From Epinephelus fuscoguttatus (lineage: Eukaryota > Chordata > Actinopteri > Perciformes > Serranidae), in contig NC_064770.1 in assembly GCF_011397635.1 (NCBI RefSeq), positions 34,806,598 through 34,870,597 on the forward strand: 64,000 nt of DNA, given 5' to 3'. The notes under the pieces were generated by a model. It saw nothing but the letters and a program-made list of their open reading frames with translations, was not told the origin of the DNA and did not search any database. How positions within the stretch are numbered: position 1 is the stretch's first letter; each line of letters starts with the position of its first letter. The position numbers and the translations under genes were made by a program. This document shows positions 23,939 to 34,900 of the stretch, in pieces.

Positions 23939-23946
23939 CTTGAAGT

Positions 23947-25256
23947 TCATCCTTATGCCTGGCTGAAAGTTAAAATTCATTCGCAACATTTTGACTTTAT
24001 TCTCGTCATGAAAAACAAAATCCCCCTTTAATTTTTTCCCCCGATGCCTGGCACTAATAATCTGCCGTACATTAAAGTATTCGTGATGGAAATCAAGCCC
24101 ACATTTTACTCATCGTGGTCGCATCTACAGACTTCCTGTTTCCTGTAGTAAAAACTGTAACTTAAAAGAAAGTAGACCTTTTAAAAACTGTTTTGAGGGA
24201 AGTATCTTTGAAACTTTAGAGTAAATAGGAATGGCAACAAAATCTATTTTCTACAACAAGAAAAAAAAGCTCTACAATGTGATCATTTTATTTTACATCA
24301 CTATCGCTTCCTGAGTGCTGCATTGCACCAGTATCCTAAGTCACTGCTACCCACACTGCCAGTGGCCTTGGCCAAACGTGCGAATATGAAACGGAGTGTA
24401 AATATAGCTCCATAGCTCATGCTGTTTCCTCCATTGACTCTTGTTAGAAAAACAATGGCATCCTATTATTCACCGGGCCATGATTGAACTGAGAGAAAAG
24501 ACTTGACTAACTGCAGGGACATTGTTCAGTGCTGCAGTAAAGTGCTGTTTGAGAAAACTCTGACAGTCTGTCTGAAATGCCTTCAGTCAGAAACAATGCG
24601 GGAATTTATTGAGCAGTTCTTTAATGCACTTCACCTTTCAAATGTTTTTTTCCATGATAAAAACTTTCTTGCTCTTTACCCCCTGTCATGTATCATTATT
24701 AATCCACGAGGTTGGCGGGCTGATATACTATTTTTGGCCCGGGTCGCCTGAGTTTGAACATGCGGAGTCACCGTCAGGCATTGTTCAAAAATGTTCCCTA
24801 AACATGGGTGACCGTCAAAGGTCAGGACTCTGTGAATAACTCCTGTGATATTTAGAAACACCTTTTGTTTCCTGATAGTCCAGCTATAGCTGCGATGCTG
24901 AGGTAACCAGAGGAGTCAGTTGGCATAGCAACTATCCCGGTGACCTCTCCAGCAATGGTGGCGTGTAAAGGTCTGTTATGCAATAGGCCGAATTTCGGGT
25001 CATGGGTTATTCATACGTGTTCTCTTTGCTTTAAGCATCTTTTGTTTTGCATTAATTTCATGAATTAAAACAGTGGATGTAAGCTCTTAAATTTTTAGGT
25101 GAAAACAGTCGATTGCAGGGTTGTTGTTGTTGTTGTTGTTGTTGTTGTTAAAGAAGCATTTTACTGCTGAAAAGAGGATCTTTTCATAGAACTGGGCTGT
25201 CGATGCAGCAGAGAGACACAAATACTTTCAAAATTGGTGCTATATGACGAGAGAAA
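23947..25256. other. Intergenic stretch, no gene recognised
   Basis: No supported gene. A (GTT)n run of about nine units lies at 25120-25149. Confidence 0.45.
25120..25149. repeat. (GTT)n microsatellite
   Basis: About ten uninterrupted GTT units ending in TTAAAG. Confidence 0.9.
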
Positions 25257-25680
25257 ACCAACCTGGTCTCACTCTGAACTCGTCGAAATCCAACGCTTGG
25301 GCAGTGACTTGCGGCATCAGACACTGACGACAAAAGCCATCCTTTAAGGTCGGCATGGTACGCAGCCGGTCGTCGTTATAGTTTAATGGCGCTTGGCAGC
25401 AACATGGAGAAGGGCAGCAGGGCAAGAACGAAAGTTAAGGTGATGAAAGTCCGGATAGAATGGCTGGGAGGGGTGGTGGATGGGTCCAACAAACACCGAC
25501 CTTTACCCCAGTGCTACCCCGACGTGTTTTTGTTGCCTAAACCTAACGATGTGCATTAGTTGTTGGGTTTGTACAACAATGTCAATTGGTGCATTTATTT
25601 TGAAAGAGACTGCATGTAAACGTTAAATTTCCTGTGAAAACGGAAGTGTATTTTGAAAGAAGTCAAACAAAACACCTATA
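25257..25680. repeat. Dispersed repeat family A, copy 2
   Basis: Begins CCAACCTGGTCTCACTC and follows the word order of the copy at 14021-14620 (TGGGCAGTGACTTGCGGC; GGGTCCAACAAACACCGAC; TTGTTGCCTAAACCTAACG; TTTATTTTGAAAGAGACTG). It is truncated before the far inverted end. Confidence 0.65.
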
Positions 25681-26849
25681 CCTACTGTACCAGCGGACCA
25701 ATAGACTAAATCGCCATGACGTCATGCTAACAACAATCATCTCCTCTGGGTCGACTGTAATCGCAGAGATATGCAAAATCAGCAAATGTGTTTATTTCCG
25801 TTGTCACTTTCAGCCATCACCATGACATGATGGTCTGACCCATCTGTTGTCTCTGCTGAGCTCACTTTATGTGCTGTGTTGCTTTACTAGCGTCGTACAA
25901 CAGCAACTCCCATGTTCTGTAAAATGACTGTTTTTGTCAATGGAGTCTGGTGGCTTTGAGATAATGGATTCAGGTCCCCGTCCGAAAGGGTTGTCTGCAG
26001 TGAAAAAAATCTAAATCTAGCGAACACTTAAACTGAACATTTTTTAGAAGGCTAAAAACGAACAAATTGATGCATTGTTTGCGCAGCACAGTTTCATTTG
26101 TGGGGTTTTCTACCTGCAAGTTTTTCAAAACAAACATTGTAATTTGGTCGATAGATGCTCCCACTGGTGGGTGATGTAATGCAAGTTTGTCCCCATGGCT
26201 TGTCCATTTTGAGGCAGGAAACAGTACAGTGGCAGACTAGTAACAATCTCGAATTGCAGTTAAATAGTAGGCAAAGTGCCTAGTTTTACTTTTTGATCTC
26301 AGTTTTACAGTGCAGGAAACAGTATGGCACCTACTTCCTGTTCAAAAACTCTCTTATTACAGCAAAACAGTGCACTAAAATGTTTCTGAAGACATTTTAG
26401 GCAAGAAATAGACAACAACACAGTAACAGAATCTTGGTTCATATTTGATCAGTACTGCGTTTGAGAGGAAGAGGAAGGGGTGGGTCTCTCTCTTGATCCA
26501 CTTTTATTGGCCTACTCTTTGTGTCTGTGGTGGCGGGTGTATGAAAATGCAGAAGTACAATCTGCTTAAGCAACCACCATTGAGACAGCAAAAAGCTGCT
26601 GGTGGTTTCGAGCTAAGAGGAGAGCAGGTAGATCTGTGCATTGGTAAGATGGAGGAAAGTTCACCACAGTTCATTTACACATCATTAGCAATATTTTTAT
26701 GACACAAAGCTGACTGAAAATCATCAAGTGTGCCTTTCATTATTTGGCTATCAGAACTAGAGTTTGAGTACATGGGGGAACCTGTTCTAAACTCTAAAAT
26801 AAAAGTAGAACATGGGTGTGTTGTGCACTAACAAACAGCAGTGGAGGAA

Positions 26850-27160
26850 GTATTAATGTCCTTCACTGGACACTGCTGTGTCTTCCTTCAGCTTTCTATC
26901 AAAGGAGGATGTTTTTTAGGGACCTTTGCTGTTTCCTGCAGCTTTTTAGCCACCAAACGAGGGCATTTTTAAAGACCTGTTGCTGTGTTTGTTGCAGCAT
27001 TAAGCCAGGAAATAAGAGTGATTTTTAGGGACATGTTGGTGTGTTTCCTGCGGCTTTTCAGCCCCCAAATGTAAGTGTTTTTTTCGTGACCCATGGCCCT
27101 TTTTCCAGTGACTTTTCAGCCCCCAAACTTGGGTGTTTTTTCTTGACCTGTCGCTCTGTG
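26850..27160 (-). repeat. Family B minisatellite units, minus strand
   Basis: About four to five degenerate units of about 60-65 bp built on TTTCCTGCAGCTTTTTAGCC and GTGTTTTTTAGGGACC. They are the reverse complement of the units at 33000-33610. Non-coding. Confidence 0.6.
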
Positions 27161-27229
27161 TCCCGTGGGCATAGTGGCATAAAAAGTCATTCGCTGCATT
27201 TCTAGTAGCTTTCCAGAAAAAGTAGAATA

Positions 27230-27590
27230 AGAATACTTTATTAATCCAGAGGGGAAATTAAATTTTTTTCACTCTGTTGTCATATACACACAGGCCCGAG
27301 ATACACACACATGCACAAACAGAACCTTTGCATGCATTAGATGGAGAGATGTCAGAGCGATGAGGCAGCCTTGGACAGCAGTTGGGGATTCAGTTCCTTA
27401 CTATAGGGCATCTGAGCAGTGCCCAGGGGGCAAACTGGCACCTCTCCAGCTTCCAGTCCACGCTCCATACTTGGGCTGTGTGGGGACTTAAACCGGAAAC
27501 CCTTTGGTTCCCAAGCCAAGTCCCGATAGTCTGAGATACTGCTGCCCGACCACTTAGCCACTAACACTGGGTAGTTAAGCCAAAATGTGC
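27230..27590 (-). repeat. tRNA-derived SINE, minus strand
   Basis: On the minus strand the head reads GTTAGTGGCTAAGTGGTCGG and has a B-box-like GGTTTAAGTCCCC (complement of 27482-27494). The far end (27238-27270, minus strand AATTTCCCCTCTGGATTAAT, then AAAGTATTC) is a LINE-type tail. The two parts together look like one complete SINE of about 350 bp. Confidence 0.5.
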
Positions 27591-27790
27591 CTGAACATAA
27601 ATACTCATTAACCACAGTGCTGTGGAAACTGCTACATAATAATGCACAAATTTAACTTTTATTCTGGTGTTTGGGTTGTAGTAATACAGATGAATACTGC
27701 TGTAGTTTGACAATTTGCAGCAAATTTTAACCACTTAATATGCTGTTAGTGGGTTAATATACAACAATGCATCATATTTTATAACCTAAT

Positions 27791-27799
27791 TATATAAAA
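27791..27799 (+). promoter_or_regulatory. Possible TATA box upstream of pdgfb
   Basis: TATATAAAA stands about 1.05 kb before the pdgfb start codon. Mammalian PDGFB has a TATA promoter and a leader of about 1 kb, so the distance is plausible. No start-site evidence is available, and AT-rich DNA makes chance matches common. Confidence 0.2.
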
Positions 27800-28019
27800 A
27801 CTAAAGTTGTTAAAGAAATGAGTGCAATATCAGAAGCATGGAAATACTCCAGTACCTCAAAACTATACTGGAATACAGTACTTTAGCAAACTACTTAAGT
27901 ATTTAATGAACTCTGCTCATTAACACTGACACTATTAATATTTTCACACCCTAAAAGTTAATAAAAGCAACATTTTAAAGCAGACACAGACTTCAGATCA
28001 ACACACAAGGACAGAGCAT

Positions 28020-28838
28020 TAATGATTCACCACAGAGGAAATATTGCTCAGAGCGGCTGCTGCTGTGAGGCGGTCGTTTGTGCACTAATGTCGCTTCTTT
28101 GTGCGCAGATTATCGCCCATTCTTCAGGCAGGGGGCGGGAGAGAGACTCTTGGAAATCTGCTCTACCCCTCACCACCACCACCGCCACCATCTCCACCGC
28201 TGCGTAATCAGGCAGGTCCAGGGCTGAGGCGCACCGAGCCTCACAGAGCTTTGAGTATTGATAAGACTACTTGGAAGGAGAGGACCGCAAACTACCGTGC
28301 AGAGCTGCGACGTTATTTCAGACGTTCAGCCTGAGAGCTGGACTGTGGGGTCGCATCACGGTTACAGAGACGCTGCGAGGAGAGAAATCAAGTGGATTAA
28401 TTTGGTGTATTTTAAAGAAATCGGGACTTTTTTATGGAATAACTGAAACTTTGCTCACTTTCTGTGCGTCCTGGATAGTTTTGTATTGTGAGCTTTGAAA
28501 CTTGGAGATGTTTTTAGGCATTTTGTTAATTTAATTTAGTGCGCTTTTAGTCGGAAGCGCACTTTTGCGCAAGGTGAACTAAAGACTGAAGCGCCTGAAT
28601 TAAAACGTGGACGTTTATTTAGTATTTTTGTCACGAGGGGGACTTCAAAAGTTGCGTGCCTCTTTCTTCTTCTTCGGATATCTCTGCCGGAGAGACAACA
28701 GTGTGGACACACCGTCTACGCGCGCGCAGTTCCGCAGGGCGAGCCGCCGTCCCCCCGCGCGCAGTGCTGAGGAGAGACGGACTCTCGCGCTTCCATAAAT
28801 GCCCGGTCCGTCGAGGAGGCTCGAGGCTGGGCAGCAAG
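28020..28838 (+). promoter_or_regulatory. Likely pdgfb 5' leader/promoter region with upstream ATGs
   Basis: Base composition becomes GC- and CpG-richer towards the start codon (28680-28860, with CGCGCGCG words). If the leader begins near 28000 as in mammals, it contains several upstream ATGs. One opens a 61-codon frame (28022). Two open very short frames (28433 and 28508-28534). One at 28799 is out of frame and overlaps the main start. Long leaders with upstream frames are a known feature of mammalian PDGFB. The transcription start itself cannot be placed. Confidence 0.45.
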
Positions 28839-28904
28839 ATGAGCTCGTGGGTACAGCTGCTGCTCGCGTTGCTGGCGGCGTGTCTGCGGTTTGGCGTCAC
28901 CGAG
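28839..28904 (+). CDS. pdgfb: pdgfb exon 1: signal peptide
   Basis: Encodes 22 residues starting [20 protein letters not shown], a typical secretory signal with a leucine/alanine core, and ends on an intact codon before GTGAGT. The ATG at 28839 is preferred because the leucine-rich signal sequence follows at once and the frame joins exon 2. The earlier ATG at 28799 is in another frame. Intron 1 is 9.7 kb. Confidence 0.9.
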
Positions 28905-31900
28905 GTGAGTCTGCATCACAGTTTGACCAACTTTGGGAGATGCTTCACCTCTTATGGTGCACTATATTAAATATTAAAGCAAAACCTGAAGCAACAAGGG
29001 AGTTTAAATAGTATGAGTGCACGAGCATTAACGGGACATAACATTAAAACATGCTGGATATAAAAACTATAAAGCTGTTGTAGCAATTTAGCAAGTAAAA
29101 TACCGTATGTATCCTAATATATGTGTCTTCAATAATATAATTGATCACTTTGGCCAATATTTCTATTGTTTTTATTCTATTTTGAATCTAAATTATGAGT
29201 CATAATATCAAAAGCATCTGTGTTCTTCCTAATAAACACAGCAGAAGCCACTTAGACCAACATGCTCATCAAATCCAGGTTATTTTTTACAACTTGTAAT
29301 CCAGTGCACCTGCTTCAGTTTACTCTCACAATAAAACCCACTCCCTCCCTTATTGTTTTGATTCAGAGAGGGGTGCCATCCTCGCAGAAAATAACAGTTA
29401 TTCCCCCCATTAACTGGCGTCATGAATGGATGCCCAGGGGCGCACACATGCAGAGGTCAGTCCTCTGTGATGAGCCAGGAAACAGAGGCTGCCATGATAC
29501 AGCTGGATGCTCCACGTGGTGCATTCATGGATGCTGCTCCAGATGTTGAGCGAGGGCCATAAATCAGTCAGTGAGCAGCATCGTACTGTAACACGATGCT
29601 GTACGGGCCACATGGCAGCGACAGGAGAGGAACCAGGAGAGACCACAGCAGCAGGGACACGTTTATGAAATATATCGGAGAGGGGAGATGACACAGAGTG
29701 TGAGCTGTGTTAGTTATTAGTTAGTGTAATTAGTTATCTTGCCAAATGTTGGGCATCTAAAACACTTAGATTTATAATATCTAAAGGGAGACAAATGAGG
29801 AGCCACATGACATTTTCAGCTACAAATGTAGGCTTTCGGAATGAGTTGCAGAGTGTTGCGGATATCGGCCTTAAAGATGTCTGCCTTTCTCCTGCATGCT
29901 GCGTCCACGTGCTCCTCAAATGGTCCCATTTTCCGAGTTGGAGTTGGGAAGTCATGCTTCCGAATTTGATGCATTCATGAGCTTTATGTCATGATGTGGA
30001 ATCAATATGGACACTTCAGAGAAGATGTGTTGTATGTTGTTGTTCGGAGCCTTTAAACAGCGCATTAACAGTTTGAAGCTTTATATTCCAAAGTCACTTT
30101 GTCCCAGACTTGTTGCTGCACCAGTACATCCCCTAAAACTACGTGCTGAAAAATAACCTCTCTACCTAATCGAGATCACTCCACATGGACAACATCTGAC
30201 GGTTACAACCTAATACCATATTAAAAAATACATTTGACCAAAAATTGACATGCAATATGTGACTCAATAAAAAGTTTATTACCATCAACCGAACATTTAC
30301 TTTCGTCGGCCATGTGTCTGCAACTTGCATACCAGATTTTTTGCTGACTTTCCGAGTGGTCGATCCGACTTGAAGGGGCATCCATGTGGATTTCGAGATG
30401 GTACTCGGCTTGTGGTGCTCAAAGCGCCAAAAAATACAACTGAAAAACTCAACAGCAACAGTCGGTGGGTGAGTTTGCCAGAAAGAAAATAGTTCCTATT
30501 GGACATGAAACTGCTCACAACACCATCTGTGGATTATTTTGAGTAACCAGGTCATGATTTCCGGAAAGAGACATTGCTGCTGAGTTTTTCAAATGTATTT
30601 TTTTGATGCTTTCAACGCCACAAGCTGAGTGCCATCTAGTTCTATTATCCAACACCTGATCCACCTGATATCCAACAATTGGCAACTCACAACAAAACAA
30701 TTTAGATTTATGAAAAGCACTACAGGTAAGAGGAAATATATGTATATTTGATTTTGGGGTGAACTGTCCCTTTAAGTTTGTGACAGGGTTACCACATAAA
30801 CACAGACAATGCACTTATTAGTGCTGTTTCTATTGCCAGAGAACCACTTTTGCACTGCTGCTCCATTTCAACACAAATCTGAGCAACACTTTGTTTAAAA
30901 CAAATGAACAGGCAGCAGTGAAATACAGGCGCAGGATAGACGGGCAAAGTCTAACCGTCTGCTGGGGTCAAACAGGAAGACAAAACTTAATTGAAGGTCT
31001 CGTCCAGGTCAAGTGAGGCCTCGTGATAAGTGACATTGTTATGTTCACTTTGGCAAAACTCTTTGCTTCTTTTGCTCAAGTAAAGTCCATAGAAGTGGGT
31101 TCAGATGCACATTGAGTCAGATTTTATCTGTATTTCTGCCTCTGATAAGATTTCATCTGGGTTCCCAACCCAGGAAGTTCAGCCACACAATGAGTGTCAG
31201 TCAAATGGGGTCAAAACCCACACAGTTAACACATCAGTCATAGGAAGTGGATATTTGAACAAGTCAAAAAGAGGGCACAACCTGCCCTTTTCTCATCCGA
31301 CAGATTGTATTGGGTATTGTACCAAGATCTGAGTAACGTCAGCACACACTGGAAACTACTGTCTTTCAGTTAATGTAGAAACAGTGTAAAAGAAGGGATA
31401 AAATAAAGAGTTTCTGCAGGATGTGAAGTGGCATCTTAAGTGGCTTCACTCCTTTCATTCACTAAACCCATATACTTTAGCGTATGCATGTACTCTACCA
31501 TCACCATGACTACTTCATATAAGATTTAGGGTGTGTGATGGATGACTTTAAATTCCTGTCATCAACCCGTCCTCTCAGTTTATGGCCTCTGTAGGCACCA
31601 CATGTAAAAGAAAATGTGACAGGCCGAGTGTTTTAAAGGGAGAAAGCTACAAAGGCTTTGAGGTATCCAACCAGGAATTCCCCGTGTCTGATTTTAAAGT
31701 TATAGTATGGCAGCTGTGAAATGACGGAGTCTGTAGGTTCAATCACGTCCTGTGTGAAAAGAACAAGAGAATGGGTTTAAGACAGAGCTAGTCACGAGAG
31801 GGAGATCATTTCAAAGCTTACTAATATATGAAGTGCACATACATTCAGCTGTGGACCACCAAAGAGGAACACAAGACATTAAGATAACAGACTCCTCATT

Positions 31901-34900
31901 ATCCTTTGCATCAGGTGGCTCTCCAATTTACAGCTATGACAAAGGTAATTAAAGTCACATCCATTCACACATTCTAGTGTCGCGCACGTGTAGGCGCAGC
32001 TTCAGTGACTACATGTGAAACCTCACACGTGTGCTGTGGCTGCTGGTGCTGCTGTGCCGGCAGCAGGCTCGACCCTCTAATTATGTACGATTAGATGTTC
32101 CTTCTCCTCCCCTGCCCACTGCAGCCGCTGCCTGTACCTGGCATTCCTCAGTATGGCCAAAAGACCTTGAGGGGATGGGAGCTTGCTTCAGGTGTTAAGT
32201 GCTGGGTGATGTCAAAAATGTGTTTTTTCGGTGGTGTTGAATGGCAGGTAGTGTACGAGACAGCCTGAATGCTCATGATATTAAGAAAGAGAAACGACTG
32301 TATGGGAGCAGTTTGGTTATACAATTCAGCTTCTAAGAAATGGCACTGCTGACAGTGGTGCTGTTGATGAATAGTAGGTCAGCATCATGATACTGGAATC
32401 TCTATGTTTGATACAATACCTTGAGAAATATTTGACACCATTTTCGATACCATGACAGAAATGGTCATTGAGGGCATAAGATTTAATCTTTTTATTAAAA
32501 GAAAAACCTAAAACATGATGACAGATTTTCTTTTTTTGGTTAGTAGCAGAGAACAGCAGAATGTATCAGTGTATCAATACTGCGGAAAACAGGTATTAAA
32601 ACTGTTTTAAATGTTCAGAATCTATCATAAATAGATATTTTTGACAACACAACATTGAAGTATGATGTCCGTTAAACAGCTGTGTCTTTCATTATGAATA
32701 GGGTGCTGCTTTTGCACACTGATGACATCCTTAAATCATCCATAAAAACTTCCCCCTATAAGCACAACCCAGTTGCCAGAAAAAATGTTGCCACTTTAGT
32801 TTCTGGAAACCAATATATTACTTTTGGACATTATTATGCAGCAGATACGTTGAAACTTATCAGACAACGCTGACAACACTGTGGTTATTAGTCTGGTTAG
32901 ACCTTAACACAAATACCACTTGGTTATGGTTGAAAAAAGATCATGTATGGGCTTAAAATATTCAGTTTTTGGAGCACAGTCCCAGCACGAAATGCAGTGA
33001 CGTCTTTGTTAAAAACACAACTGCTTTTTGTGGCACTACACCCGCTGGAAAAACAGCAACGGGTTGCTAAAAAACACTCCTGTTTGGGGACTGTAAAGCT
33101 GCTGAAAACACCATGCAAAAGAAAATCTGGGCTGAAAAGCCACTGAAAACCGAGCCACCAGTTGCTTAAAAGCTCACATGTTAAGGTGCTAAAAGCTGCA
33201 GGAAACACAGTGAAGGGTCCCTTAAAAAATGCAAATGTTTGTGGCCTAAAAACTGCTGGAAAAACAGGCAAGAATCACTAACTTGAAAGTTAAACTCCCA
33301 TGACTGGGGACTAATAATAGCTGCAAAAACACCCATGTTTAGAGGCTAAAAAGCAGCAGGAAACCCAGTAAAGTTTCCCTAAAATACCCAGACATTTTTG
33401 GGCTGAAAGCTGCTGGAAAAACAGCCACAGACCACCCAAAAACATCCACATTTTAGGGGCTAAAAAGCCGCAGGAAACACGGTGACGGGTCCCTAAAACA
33501 CACCCACATTTGAGTGCTGAAAAGCTGCTGGAAAAAGAACTACAGGTTGTTAAAAAAAAGACAGAAACACCCAAATTTGGGGGCTAAAAAGTTGCTGGAA
33601 ACACAGCAATGACTCGTCAGAAAACAACTGTTTTTGTTGTTAGTTGGTCTTGAGCCGTGGTCGGCAGCTTGGCAGGCATCTCACCTCCTGATGACAAAGT
33701 CAGCTTATGTACTACGCCATTTTAGAGACGCTGATATGATGTCTGTGCCGCGTACAAATGTAACGTTTTCATTGTTTGCAGAGATGTACAATGCCAACGT
33801 TTTGTTCTGGCGACTGGGCTGATACACAGCTATTTTATTATATTGATTTATGTAACATATCATAGCCTTTATGCCCTAGTTACACACTGAATGCTGTAAC
33901 TGTGTTTGCATATTCTGTCTGTGGACTCTGCGTCTGTTTACATCTGTTTTGTTTATCAGAACCGAGGTGTTTATTTAGTATTTCCTGCTTAGACACAAAT
34001 CGTCATGGCAGCAGGCACCACTGTGAACAAAGGCACACATCCTATAATTAGCACAATTAGCCGAGCAGGCGGGTTTGCTCCGTTTGGCGAGGGGAGGGAA
34101 TCATCGTGATGACTCCTTAGGGGCATCAACAGCTCGGCAACAGAGATGTAAGTGTAATACAGCAGGCATTTCCCCGCTGTATGATCTGACTCTGAAAGGC
34201 CGACCAACAATGGAGGAAAGTCAATGGTGTATAGTACAGGCAGGATGACAATTCATGTCCACGCATGGATGACTACTTCCTTTCATTATATTCTCCAGGA
34301 CCTGAATGGCACTGCAGTTTACTGGCGTGGACTCTCACTATAAAATTAATCAGTATTGTATGTTTGCTGATGAATCATAATATTAGCCGGACCACATTTG
34401 CCTCCTTAAGCTCATCGTCACTGGCGTCTCTGGGATGTCAAAGCAAATGAAGCACATCCACAGCATTCAAACCAACGTGAGGAAGTGTCTCGACCCATGT
34501 CTGATCCTTGTCCACTTTAACCCGTCTTTTATTCATCTATTATCCCTCTCTTTTTTCAGATGCACCTCCCTTTTCTCCTCCTCTCCGTATCACTCCTTCC
34601 CCCACTTCCTGACTCCTTCCTGACTCCTTTGACCCCTAAATGTTAGCAGATGAGAAGACACAACGCCAATAGTCATTCACCCTGCTCTTAGTGACCATTG
34701 TGTGTCTGCTTTGGTTAATACTTCCCCCGCAACCCCTTCAGCTCTCGCAGCCATTAATGACTCGGGGGGTTAAACCCACACTCGGTCCATGCAATAACAG
34801 TGTGGAGCTGTTGCTTGGTTTCTGGTGTGGTGTGGTGGTATGGACATATTTATGATCAAAGCTAAGGTTATATCATCCCTTTGTTGTTATTAACAAAGAA

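Noticed and set aside
28656..28970. Longer frame extending upstream from the pdgfb signal peptide
   Set aside because: It has no ATG upstream in frame (it opens at GTG) and runs through the splice donor at 28905; the ATG at 28839 directly precedes a signal peptide.
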